From contig JAPPAP010000025.1 of NCBI GenBank assembly GCA_026705465.1, positions 186,001-250,000 of the forward strand: a stretch of 64,000 bases of DNA, given 5' to 3'. The notes under the pieces were generated by a model, which saw only the letters and a program-made list of their open reading frames with translations, was not told the DNA's origin and did not search any database. This DNA is from a bacterium (GTDB lineage: Bacteria; Actinomycetota; Acidimicrobiia; Acidimicrobiales; Bin134). A program made the position numbers and the translations under genes. This document shows positions 16,390 through 25,009 of the stretch, piece by piece; the first letter of the stretch is position 1, and each line of letters opens with the position of its first letter.

Positions 16390-16777
16390 GGTGGAGCTGG
16401 GGGGAATCGAACCCCCGTCCGCTGGGCGAGATCTGTCTGTGATACGACCATTCCCGGTGTGCGGCGTCGATGGCAGCTGCGTCGCCGGGTCGGGTGGCCT
16501 CCGTTAGGAGGCCCGCCACCGGGTCTGTTCCCCGGAGCCAGCGGTCTTTCCCGCCGTCAGTGGTCTGTCCCTACTGTCTCCGCCGCTTCTGTTGCCGGGC
16601 TGCGGTGGACTGGCCCCGCGTGCCGTTACCGGTCGCGGTTCTTCTCTTGGCCAGAATGATCAGGCTGCGAGAAGTTCACGGTCATTGCCGTTTAGTTGGT
16701 TGCCCCGTTTTGCGAGTCTGAGCAACTCGGGTCGCACAGCGCAGCCCCCGGTCCCAACGTCGAAACCGATCAGCCCC
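16390..16777 (-). ncRNA. ssrA: tmRNA (transfer-messenger RNA)
   Basis: The minus-strand RNA starts GGGGCTGATCGGTTTCGACG (16777 downward), the conserved tmRNA 5' end. It finishes with a T-arm (GGGGG-TTCGATT-CCCCC) and CAGCTCC-A-CC near 16390. The 5' GGGGCTG pairs with CAGCTCC and contains the G3-U70 pair that marks alanine acceptors. The final A of CCA is not encoded. The tag frame is 16689-16660 and reads GNDRELLAA followed by TGA, with GGC as the resume codon. A TATCAT box at 16812-16807 could be the promoter, 29 bases before the mature 5' end. SmpB, its protein partner, is encoded just upstream on the same strand. Confidence 0.95.
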
Positions 16778-16835
16778 GTGTGCACTTCTTGTCAAGGTGC
16801 CCTGCCATGATATCGGCTCACTCTGACAGCGAACC

Positions 16836-17333
16836 CTAGGATTTGGCCGTCCGGCCCATCTCGTGACGGGCCTCGCGGCGGGCGTCTTGTTCGGCAATGG
16901 CTTGTCGCTTGTCGGCTCGGCGGCGGCCCCGGGCGACCCCAATCAGCACCTTGGCCCGTCCCTGCTTGAAGTACAGCGACAGTGGGACGACGGTCAGGCG
17001 GTCTTGTTCGAGGCGGGCCTTGATGCGGCTGAGCTCGCCCCGGTGCAACAGCAGCTTCTTGGGCCGGTCAGGGTCGTGGCCGGCGATTCCGCCAGCGTGG
17101 GAGTAGGGGGCTATGTGCAACGACTGGAGCCAAAGCTCGCCATCGGCCATGCGGGCGTACGACTCGGTCAGCGTCACTTTGGACTCCCGCAGCGACTTCA
17201 CCTCCGATCCCACCAGCACCAGGCCGGCTTCGTACTCGTCGAGGATCTCGAAATCCCGCCGGGCGCGGCGATTGGTGGCCACCACCTTGGTGCGCCTCTG
17301 CTCGCTGTCTGATCCCGGTTTTGACCCGGCCAT
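16836..17333 (-). CDS. smpB: SmpB, tmRNA-binding protein
   Basis: This 165-residue protein starts at ATG 17331-17333 (MAGSKPGSDS). Conserved SmpB landmarks are NRRARRDFEILDEYEAGLVL, GSEVKSLRESKVTLTESYA and KKLLLHRGELSRI. The basic tail RRRADKRQAIAEQDARR enters the decoding centre when tmRNA rescues a stalled ribosome. A TACCGT box six bases before the ATG supports this start over the GTG 21 codons upstream. The gene lies directly upstream of ssrA on the same strand and divergent from era, 62 bp apart. The rescue RNA and its cofactor are therefore encoded together. Confidence 0.95.
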   Translation of the reverse strand: MAGSKPGSDSEQRRTKVVATNRRARRDFEILDEYEAGLVLVGSEVKSLRESKVTLTESYARMADGELWLQSLHIAPYSHAGGIAGHDPDRPKKLLLHRGELSRIKARLEQDRLTVVPLSLYFKQGRAKVLIGVARGRRRADKRQAIAEQDARREARHEMGRTAKS

Positions 17334-17339
17334 GGGCTC

Positions 17340-17345
17340 ACGGTA
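17340..17345 (-). promoter_or_regulatory. -10 box TACCGT, leaderless smpB start
   Basis: TACCGT on the minus strand ends six bases before the smpB ATG at 17333 and fixes the start. Confidence 0.55.
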
Positions 17346-17382
17346 CCTGGACCACTGGGGATGGGCGGCGGCAATTGAGGGG

Positions 17383-17388
17383 TAGTGT
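17383..17388 (+). promoter_or_regulatory. -10 box TAGTGT, leaderless era start
   Basis: TAGTGT ends seven bases before ATG 17396 of era. The smpB and era boxes face away from each other within 49 bp. Confidence 0.55.
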
Positions 17389-17395
17389 GGGCGCA

Positions 17396-18334
17396 ATGGC
17401 CGACCAGGAAGACACGCCGACGCCCGAAATTGTCGGCGACTTCGGCGCCGACAATCCGTGGGAGGGCTTCCGGTCGGGGTTTGTGACCTTGCTGGGTCGG
17501 CCCAACTCGGGCAAGTCCACCCTGGTCAACGCCATCGTGGGCACCAAGGTGGCCATCGTGTCCGACAAGGCCCAGACCACCCGGCATGCGGTGCGGGGAG
17601 TGCTGCACCGCGACGGGGTTCAGGTGGTGTTCGTGGACACCCCCGGCATCCACAAGCCCCGCACGGCGCTGGGGGAGCGGCTGAACGCCACCGCGGCCGA
17701 CGCGGCCGACGATGTGGACGTGGTGTGCCTGTGCATCGACGCCACCCGCCCGCTGGGCCGGGGGGACCGGTTCATCGCCGAGCGGCTCAGCCCCGACTCC
17801 ATCGTGGTGGTGACCAAGATCGACGCCGCCCCCCGCTCCAAAGTGGTGGCCCAGCTGGCCGCGGCCGGCGAGCTCGGGTTCGCCGAGTACTTTCCCACCT
17901 CAGCCCGCACCGGCAAGGGGGTAGACGCCTTGGTGAACCGGCTGTGTGAGCTGATGCCCCCCGGTCCGCCGCTGTATCCGCCCGAAATGGTGCGCGACAT
18001 GCCCGAGGCCCGCTGGGTGGCCGAGTTGGTGCGGGAGCAGCTTCTGGCTGTGACCCGAGAGGAACTGCCCCATTCCATCACCGTGGCGGTGACCGAGTGG
18101 GAGTGGCCCCGCATCAAGGTGGAGATCCTGGTGGAGCGGGAGTCGCAGAAGCCTATGGTGATCGGCAAGCGGGGCTCAGTGCTCAAAGAAGTGGGCACCG
18201 CGGCCCGGGCCCAGCTTCCCGAGGGCGTGTTTCTCGAGTTGCACGTGGGTGTGGAGAAGAACTGGCAGCGCCGCCCTGAGATGCTCGATCGCTTCGGCTA
18301 CGGACCGGGGTCCATGGCCAGCCCCGATCTGTAG
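17396..18334 (+). CDS. era: Era GTPase (30S ribosome assembly)
   Basis: This 312-residue protein starts at ATG 17396 (MADQEDTPTP). The longer frame from 17321 runs back through the smpB promoter and is not used. GTPase motifs are G1 GRPNSGKST, G2 QTTRHAVRG, G3 DTPG, G4 VVTKID and G5 TSARTG. A C-terminal KH domain includes VIGKRGSVLKEVGTAAR. Era binds the 3' end of 16S rRNA and couples ribosome assembly to growth. Its stop codon abuts the stop of the convergent helicase gene with no spacer. Confidence 0.95.
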   Translation: MADQEDTPTPEIVGDFGADNPWEGFRSGFVTLLGRPNSGKSTLVNAIVGTKVAIVSDKAQTTRHAVRGVLHRDGVQVVFVDTPGIHKPRTALGERLNATAADAADDVDVVCLCIDATRPLGRGDRFIAERLSPDSIVVVTKIDAAPRSKVVAQLAAAGELGFAEYFPTSARTGKGVDALVNRLCELMPPGPPLYPPEMVRDMPEARWVAELVREQLLAVTREELPHSITVAVTEWEWPRIKVEILVERESQKPMVIGKRGSVLKEVGTAARAQLPEGVFLELHVGVEKNWQRRPEMLDRFGYGPGSMASPDL

Positions 18335-20218
18335 TCAGACCCCGTCGCGGATTGAGCGCAAGAGGGTCACGGCCCGGTCCCGTTCGGCGGTGCGGGGGAA
18401 CTGGGGCAGGGCCCGCACCAGCTCCCAGCGGTAGCCGGCGGTGGCCATCCGGGAGTCCAGCACCGCCACCACGCCCCGGTCATCTCCCCGGCGGATAAGC
18501 CTCCCAGCGCCCTGAGCCAACCGGGTGGCAGCCCGAGGCAGGTCGACCAGGCGGAAGGCGTCGCTGCCGTAGCGCTCCCGGCGGGCCTCCAACAGGGGAT
18601 CGTCGGGCCGGGGAAACGGCAGGCGGTCGATCGCCACCAGCGACAGCGACTCGCCGGGCACGTCCACCCCCTGCCAAAAGCTCATGGTGGCGAACAGGCA
18701 GCTCTCGGTCTCGGCGGTGAAACGCCGCAACAGCTCAGGCTTGGGCAGGTCGCGCTGGGTGTAGATCTCGAAGTCGAGTTGCTCCCGCAGCACTTCGGCG
18801 GCCCGGTCCATGGCCCGGTAGCTGGTGAACAGGGCGAGTGTCCGGCCCCCGGCGGCCTCGATCAGCGCGGCCAGCTCTTCATGCAGGGCCGGCTCGTAGC
18901 CGGGGCTGCGGGGATCGGGCAGGTGCTTGGCACAGTACAGCAGCCCGTTGGCCTCATAGTCGAAGGGGCTGCCCACGTCGATGGCGTCGTGCTCGTCGGG
19001 GTCGAGGCCCAGCACCTCGCCAAGATTCATGGGAATGGTGGCGCTAGTCAGAACAGCGGTGGTGTGGTCCCACAGATGCTCGGTCAACAGCTCGCCGAGC
19101 TGAATGGGGGCGATGCGCCACGCGGGCGCCGATTCGGTGCCCGAAACCCAAGCCACCTCGGCGGGCGTGGCCTCAACCGCCCGGGCCAAGTCCTCAGCCA
19201 GGGCGCCGGCGGACAGCATGGCCCGCAGCTTTCGGGGACCGACGTCGCCGGGAGCATCGTCGGGCACCCCGCGCAGCTCGGCGATGGCCTGATCCACCCG
19301 GCCCCGGGCCAAAACGGCCACCCGCTGGAGCTCGTCGGGGAGGGGAACGGGCAGAGGCTTGTCTCTGAACGGAGCCAGGGTCTCCCGCATCAGCTCGCCG
19401 GCATCCTCAAGGTCGCCAGCGGCGGCCGAATCTGCCACCACCGCCCGCACACTGCGGGCCAACTCGTCGAACCGCCCTCCGGTCAAAGACAAGCCTGCGG
19501 TGTCGGACACGATGTCCTCCAAACCGTGGGCCTCGTCGATGACCACCGTGTCGTGCTCGGGCAGCAGGGGAGTATCGCTGAACAGGTGCAGGCAATACAG
19601 ATGGGTGTTCACCACCACGATGTCGGCGGTTTCAGCCCGGTGCCGGGCCTTCTCGGCGAAGCACACCGGACCCGACGGGCAGCGCTGGGCCCCCGGGCAC
19701 TCCCGGCCCGACACACTGAGCGCGTCCCAAGCCACAGGGGAGGGCTCGAATTCCAGCTCGGCCCGGTCGCCGGTCTCTGTCTGCCCGGCCCACGCCGCCA
19801 GCCGCTTGATCTCAGCTTTGGGACCGTCGGCGATCTCCAGGCTGAGCTGGTCGTCTTCGAGGTGCTCCTCCAAGCGCTGAAGGCACAGATAGTTGGACCG
19901 GCCCTTGAGCACGGCGAATCGGATCGATTGCTCCAGGGCTTCGGCCAGCTGGGGGAGGTCCTTGTCGACCAATTGGTCTTGGAGGGTCTTGGTGGCGGTG
20001 GCCACCACTGAGGGGCCCTCGCCTAGAACGAGTGGCACCAGATAGGCCAGCGACTTGCCGGTACCGGTACCGGCGGCTACCACCAGGTGCCGCCCCGACT
20101 CCATCGTCTCGGCCACCGCATGGCACATGTCTCGCTGGCCTGGCCGCCGCTCGCCCCCGCCGTCCAGCGACGAGACGGCCGCTTCCAGAGCCTCGTCGAC
20201 GGCGGCGATTTCGGGCAT
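18335..20218 (-). CDS. DinG/XPD-type ATP-dependent DNA helicase (4Fe-4S)
   Basis: This 627-residue protein starts at ATG 20216-20218 (MPEIAAVDEA). The frame extends 207 codons further, but that part is antisense to uppS. It is a superfamily 2 helicase: Walker A AAGTGTGKSLAYL near residue 45, DEAH box VVIDEAHGLEDI, and the iron-sulfur domain cysteines in NYLCLQRLEEH and RECPGAQRCPSGPVCF. The second RecA domain has LFATMSFWQGVDVPGESL and the late Q/R motif LAQGAGRLIRRGDDRG. It should unwind 5'-tailed or R-loop DNA during repair. TAGCGT seven bases before the ATG supports the start. Confidence 0.92.
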   Translation of the reverse strand: MPEIAAVDEALEAAVSSLDGGGERRPGQRDMCHAVAETMESGRHLVVAAGTGTGKSLAYLVPLVLGEGPSVVATATKTLQDQLVDKDLPQLAEALEQSIRFAVLKGRSNYLCLQRLEEHLEDDQLSLEIADGPKAEIKRLAAWAGQTETGDRAELEFEPSPVAWDALSVSGRECPGAQRCPSGPVCFAEKARHRAETADIVVVNTHLYCLHLFSDTPLLPEHDTVVIDEAHGLEDIVSDTAGLSLTGGRFDELARSVRAVVADSAAAGDLEDAGELMRETLAPFRDKPLPVPLPDELQRVAVLARGRVDQAIAELRGVPDDAPGDVGPRKLRAMLSAGALAEDLARAVEATPAEVAWVSGTESAPAWRIAPIQLGELLTEHLWDHTTAVLTSATIPMNLGEVLGLDPDEHDAIDVGSPFDYEANGLLYCAKHLPDPRSPGYEPALHEELAALIEAAGGRTLALFTSYRAMDRAAEVLREQLDFEIYTQRDLPKPELLRRFTAETESCLFATMSFWQGVDVPGESLSLVAIDRLPFPRPDDPLLEARRERYGSDAFRLVDLPRAATRLAQGAGRLIRRGDDRGVVAVLDSRMATAGYRWELVRALPQFPRTAERDRAVTLLRSIRDGV

Positions 20219-20225
20219 CACCCTG

Positions 20226-20231
20226 ACGCTA
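20226..20231 (-). promoter_or_regulatory. -10 box TAGCGT, leaderless helicase start
   Basis: TAGCGT on the minus strand ends seven bases before ATG 20218. Confidence 0.5.
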
Positions 20232-20308
20232 GTAGTGGGAGATAGAAGAATCGGGGAGAAACCCGAATAGCAGCCCTCTCCCGCACACAATCGGGGCTCG
20301 TGGGGGAG

Positions 20309-20314
20309 TACCGT
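20309..20314 (+). promoter_or_regulatory. -10 box TACCGT that places the uppS start at 20321
   Basis: TACCGT ends six bases before GTG 20321. An upstream GTG at 20300 lies before this box and would not be on a transcript starting at the usual distance. Confidence 0.55.
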
Positions 20315-20320
20315 GCAGGT

Positions 20321-21043
<723 letters not shown>

Positions 21044-21095
21044 AGGCCGCCCCGGTGCGCCCTTGCCGGGGCGAGGGGGTGAAAGACTGGTTGCG

Positions 21096-21809
21096 GTGAG
21101 CCTCTACCGGGACCAGGGAATCGTGTTGCGCACCTACAAGCTGGGCGAGGCCGACCGCATCGTGGTGTTCTGCACCCGGGACCACGGCAAGGTGCGTGCG
21201 GTGGCCAAAGGAGTCCGCAAGACCCGCAGCCGGTTCGGGGGGCGCCTGGAGCCCACCAGCCATGTTCAGGTCCAACTCCACCGGGGGAGAAGCGAGCTCG
21301 ACGTGGTGACTCAGACTGAGACGGTGGACCAGTTCCGGGAAGTGCGAGAGGACCTGGGTCGGCTGGGCAAGGCCATGGCCATGCTGGAGGCGGTCGACCG
21401 GGTTGGAGTCGACCGAGAAGCCGACGGCGCGCTGTATCGCATGCTGCTGGGTGGGCTGCGGGCGCTGGACGCGGGCGACTCGGCGCTGGTGGTCCCCGCC
21501 TTCTACCTCAAGCTCTTGGTCCACGACGGAGTAGGACCCGAGGTAGGGGCGTGCGCATCGTGCGGGGCTGAGGATGATTTGGTTGCCTTCGACTACGGCA
21601 GCGGCGGGGTGCTGTGCCGAAGTTGTCGACGAGGTTCGGCGCTGTCGTCCGGCGCGCTCGAGCTGATGCGCATGGTGCTGGGGGGCAGCCTCAGCGCCGC
21701 CTTAGCCTTGCCCCCCACGCCCGCCACCGGCGAGGTAGAGCACTTGGCCACCTCTGCCATGGAGCACCACCTCGAACGCCGCCTCCGCGCCGCCGGCGCT
21801 TACACTTGA
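21096..21809 (+). CDS. recO: RecO DNA repair protein
   Basis: This 237-residue protein starts at GTG 21096 (VSLYRDQGIVLRTYKLGEAD), the usual RecO opening. The N-terminal OB fold is followed by a helical part and a zinc finger, CASCGAEDD...CRSCRRG, near residues 150-185. RecO loads RecA onto SSB-coated single-stranded DNA with RecR in the RecFOR pathway. The Shine-Dalgarno-like GAGGGGG lies 17 bases upstream, rather far, so the exact start is slightly uncertain. Confidence 0.92.
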   Translation: MSLYRDQGIVLRTYKLGEADRIVVFCTRDHGKVRAVAKGVRKTRSRFGGRLEPTSHVQVQLHRGRSELDVVTQTETVDQFREVREDLGRLGKAMAMLEAVDRVGVDREADGALYRMLLGGLRALDAGDSALVVPAFYLKLLVHDGVGPEVGACASCGAEDDLVAFDYGSGGVLCRSCRRGSALSSGALELMRMVLGGSLSAALALPPTPATGEVEHLATSAMEHHLERRLRAAGAYT

Positions 21810-21831
21810 ACGTTCTATGGGAGGACAGGGT

Positions 21832-22023
21832 ATGAAGAAGGTCGTGATCACCAAAGACGACGATGGCAGCGGAGACTGGCTGGCCGAGGGCGACATTGGC
21901 GAATCCGCCTATTACGCCAACGCTGCCACCCTCAGCGAGCTTGAGGCCATGATCCAGGAAGCCGGAGAATTGGTAGGCGTTGACCCAGAGGTAGTCATCG
22001 CTCCAGAGGCAGCCACGGCCTGA
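21832..22023 (+). CDS. Small HicB-like single-domain protein
   Basis: This 63-residue protein starts at ATG 21832 after a good GGGAGG. The pattern KVVITKDDDGSGDWLAEGDI, then YYANAATLSELEAMIQEAGELV, resembles the partial-RNase-H fold of HicB-type antitoxins (I-x-K-D-x-DG, ... TL.E...I.EA..). There is no HicA-like toxin next to it and no C-terminal DNA-binding domain. It could be an orphan HicB-like protein or an unrelated small alpha/beta protein. It lies between recO and the low-GC protease gene, in the segment that interrupts the housekeeping block. Confidence 0.6.
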   Translation: MKKVVITKDDDGSGDWLAEGDIGESAYYANAATLSELEAMIQEAGELVGVDPEVVIAPEAATA

Positions 22024-22104
22024 TCATCACACAAAGCCGACATTATGCGGTTTGAGATGACGATTCTTCGCGCCGTTGGTGCCTATACCTAAGGTGAGAG
22101 AGCT

Positions 22105-23580
22105 ATGAGAAAGCTGGGCATAGCTCTCGTTGTGGTGGCGCTATTGGCTGCCTGGGGATGCGGCCAGGGCGGTCAAGACAGGGAGGCTGTCCGCGCTCCC
22201 GAAGGCACCTCAGACCCGACAACTGCCCCAGGAACCCCGTCGGCGGCTGGCGCTGTTGACCCGGTCCCCGCCCCGTCGGCAACCGCCGCTGTTGATCCGG
22301 TGCCCACCCCCCCAGCGACGGTTGCCATTGACCCGACGCCCACCGCATCAGCCTCCTCCGACGAAGACCTCGAACCTGGAGAATCGGAGGATGACGAGGA
22401 TAAGCGGAGGGCAGAGTTAGAACGATTGGAACAGGCAAGACTGGCGTATGGCATTGATCATGCCCCTTGTCGTCCAATTGGAAGAACAGGGTTTCCAATG
22501 CACGAAGACACTGTGCATTCGACTGGCATCGTTCGGGTGGCGGTGCTATTCGTCGAGTTTCCCGATGCAGAGGCCGACTATACGACGCATGAAGAAATTG
22601 GCCAAAGTCTGGATTACATGGAGAATTATCTCGAATCTGCAAGTTATGGAAGGTTAGATGTCGAATTCTCACTACTGCACAAGTGGTTGAAAACCGAAAA
22701 CGAACGAGACTTCTACAACATAGATGGGAGAAAGGAATATGGACCAGACGGATGGCAGCTTGTGGGAGTCACAATTCAAAGTGAGGCGATCCGACTAGCA
22801 GGGTCAGATATCGATTTGTCAGAGACAGATGCAATCTTGGTGGTTATGCCCAGTGTCCATTTTTCGGGTGGAAATGCCGGAGGAAGGCATGAGACACAGG
22901 ACGGAAACTCGTATTGGATGCCAGTGATTAATGGCATGAACACCATTGGAGGACCTGAAGGAGCAAAATTCTGGGGCTATATAGCTGCCCACGAATTTAC
23001 TCATGGACTTGGGTTGAATGATCTTTATGCTCATGTCGTATCAAGACCTGATCTACCTCCAGACAAGAGGTGGTCTGTGGCAGAATTTGGCCTCATGGGA
23101 CTCGATGTCAATTTTCCGACAGATTCCTCGTTTTATCCGCGTACCTACGCATTCGAAATGCTGGCGTGGAGTAGGTGGCTGTTGGGCTGGTTGCAACCAG
23201 AACAGGTCAGTTGTATAACTGGCCAAGATGCCGTCATTCCGTTGTCGCCGATAGCAGAACCCGGTGATGGAATCGCGATGGCTGCGATTCCCTTGTCGGA
23301 AACAGAGGTCATAGTCATAGAGAGCAGGCGGAAGCTCGGTTATGACACCGAAGAAAATGGAAATTTCTTGGATGGGGGTGTGTTCGTCTACACGGTTGAC
23401 GTAACCCTAGGGTCGGGAGAGTTGCCATTGAAGATCGGCGAAGATGCTGGAAATGGCTATATCGAGCGCTCCCCAATCCTCGGGATTGGCGAAAGCGTCA
23501 ATGTCCGCGGATACTCCGTCACATTCGAATCTTCGAGTCCTGAAACCGACACCGTGGTCATCACCAAGACGGGAGGCTGA
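22105..23580 (+). CDS. Secreted lipoprotein zinc metalloprotease, M6-like, low GC
   Basis: This 491-residue protein starts at ATG 22105, with AAGGTGAGAG upstream. The signal peptide MRKLGIALVVVALLAA ends in a lipobox with Cys19 (AAWGC). Residues about 30-110 are a Pro/Thr/Ala linker with imperfect AVDPVP repeats, then an acidic helix. The protease domain carries HEFTHGLGLNDLY near residue 296, the HExxHxxGxxD zinc motif of M6/metzincin-like enzymes, and a later FGLMGLD resembling the Met-turn. The body of the gene is far poorer in G+C than its neighbours (24 of 60 bases in 22621-22680 against 43 of 60 in 24361-24420), suggesting acquisition. The substrate is unknown. Confidence 0.82.
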   Translation: MRKLGIALVVVALLAAWGCGQGGQDREAVRAPEGTSDPTTAPGTPSAAGAVDPVPAPSATAAVDPVPTPPATVAIDPTPTASASSDEDLEPGESEDDEDKRRAELERLEQARLAYGIDHAPCRPIGRTGFPMHEDTVHSTGIVRVAVLFVEFPDAEADYTTHEEIGQSLDYMENYLESASYGRLDVEFSLLHKWLKTENERDFYNIDGRKEYGPDGWQLVGVTIQSEAIRLAGSDIDLSETDAILVVMPSVHFSGGNAGGRHETQDGNSYWMPVINGMNTIGGPEGAKFWGYIAAHEFTHGLGLNDLYAHVVSRPDLPPDKRWSVAEFGLMGLDVNFPTDSSFYPRTYAFEMLAWSRWLLGWLQPEQVSCITGQDAVIPLSPIAEPGDGIAMAAIPLSETEVIVIESRRKLGYDTEENGNFLDGGVFVYTVDVTLGSGELPLKIGEDAGNGYIERSPILGIGESVNVRGYSVTFESSSPETDTVVITKTGG

Positions 23581-23648
23581 TCTCCGGCTGTAGCGGGCTT
23601 CACCAGTGGCTAGACGAATTCGACTCTGGTGTGGTGGACGGCCCCCGG

Positions 23649-23654
23649 TAGCCT
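23649..23654 (+). promoter_or_regulatory. -10 box TAGCCT, leaderless glyS start
   Basis: TAGCCT ends seven bases before ATG 23662 and excludes the upstream in-frame ATG at 23629. Confidence 0.55.
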
Positions 23655-23661
23655 GCGGGCC

Positions 23662-24999
23662 ATGAGCGGTGGCGACGTCGACCGGGGTGCGGGCGACGAC
23701 CTGATGGACAAGGTGGTGAATCTCTGCAAGCGGCGGGGGTTCGTGTACCAGTCAGCCGAGATCTACGGCGGCTTCCGCAGCGCCTACGACTATGGCCCAT
23801 TGGGCGTGCTGCTGCTTCGCAACGTGAAGGACGCCTGGTGGCGGACCATGGTCCAACTCCGCACCGATGTGGTCGGCCTGGACGCCTCAATCCTGTCGCC
23901 TCCCGAGGTGTGGGAGGCGTCGGGACACTTGACCAACTTCACCGACCCCTTAGTGGACTGCCGCAACTGCGGTATGCGCTTTCGGGCAGATCAGTTGGAA
24001 GACCCCGACGTCTGCCCGAGCTGCGGGGCCCGGGGCCAGTTCACCGAGGCCCGGGAATTCAACCTGATGTTCCGCACCCAGGCTGGCCCGGTGGCTGGGG
24101 CCGGAGCTGACGTGTACCTGCGGCCCGAGACCGCCCAGGGCATGTTCATCAACTTCGCCAACGTGCTGAATACCGTGCGCAACAAGCCGCCGTTCGGCAT
24201 CGCCCAGATCGGCAAGTCGTTCCGCAACGAGATCACCCCGGGCAACTTCATATTCCGCACCCGGGAATTCGAGCAGATGGAAATGGAGTTCTTCGTGCCT
24301 CCCGACGAGGCCACCAAGTGGTTCGAGTACTGGTGTGGTGCTCGGATGGACTGGTACACCGAGCTGGGCATCCCCGCCGACAAGCTGAGGCTGCGGCCCC
24401 ACGATGCCGACGAGCTCAGCCACTACTCGGCTGGCACCGCCGATGTGGAGTACCTGTTCCCCTGGGGGTGGGGCGAGCTGGAGGGCATCGCCAACCGCAC
24501 CGACTACGACCTCACCCAGCACGCCCAGCATTCCGGCGTTGACTTGGAGTATTACGACCAACAGGCCGACGAGCGCTACCGGCCCCACGTGATCGAGCCG
24601 GCCGCCGGCGCTACCCGAACGATGATGGCGTTTCTGCTGGCGGCCTTTGACACTGAGGAGGTGCGAGGGGAGACCCGAACGGTGCTGCGGCTGCACCCCC
24701 GGCTGGCGCCCTACAAGGCGGCGGTTCTGCCCCTGTCGAAGAAGCCCGAGCTCCAGTCGGTGTGCGAGGAGGTGCTGGGTTTGCTCCAGCCCCGGTGGAT
24801 GACCGACTACGACGTGACCCAGTCGATTGGTCGCCGCTATCGCCGCCAAGACGAGATCGGTACCCCCTACTGCGTGACCGTGGACTTTGACTCTCTGGAA
24901 GACAGGGCAGTCACCGTGCGGGACCGTGACACGATGGACCAGGACCGGGTGCCCATCGAAGGGCTGGCCGAGCACTTGGACGCCAAGCTCGGTCTGTGA
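23662..24999 (+). CDS. glyQS: Glycyl-tRNA synthetase (dimeric class II type)
   Basis: This 445-residue protein starts at ATG 23662. Class II synthetase motifs are present: [25 protein letters not shown] at the N-terminus (within two lines of text), [38 protein letters not shown], and the C-terminal anticodon domain from about residue 340. A four-cysteine zinc site, CRNCGMRF...CPSCGARG, sits near residues 95-120. It charges tRNA-Gly in the cytosol. It is the eukaryote/archaea-like single-chain form usual in actinobacteria. The PPDK-like gene starts 10 bp after its stop. Confidence 0.95.
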   Translation: MSGGDVDRGAGDDLMDKVVNLCKRRGFVYQSAEIYGGFRSAYDYGPLGVLLLRNVKDAWWRTMVQLRTDVVGLDASILSPPEVWEASGHLTNFTDPLVDCRNCGMRFRADQLEDPDVCPSCGARGQFTEAREFNLMFRTQAGPVAGAGADVYLRPETAQGMFINFANVLNTVRNKPPFGIAQIGKSFRNEITPGNFIFRTREFEQMEMEFFVPPDEATKWFEYWCGARMDWYTELGIPADKLRLRPHDADELSHYSAGTADVEYLFPWGWGELEGIANRTDYDLTQHAQHSGVDLEYYDQQADERYRPHVIEPAAGATRTMMAFLLAAFDTEEVRGETRTVLRLHPRLAPYKAAVLPLSKKPELQSVCEEVLGLLQPRWMTDYDVTQSIGRRYRRQDEIGTPYCVTVDFDSLEDRAVTVRDRDTMDQDRVPIEGLAEHLDAKLGL

Positions 25000-25009
25000 G
25001 ATAGACACA

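Noticed and set aside
16144-16659. Plus-strand frame across the tmRNA gene
   Set aside because: It overlaps the end of the glycosylase and the 3' half of the tmRNA. Conserved RNA structure explains this DNA.
16778-16835. TTGACA on the minus strand just before ssrA as its -35
   Set aside because: It lies only about 15 bases before the mature 5' end, too close for a -35 of that RNA.
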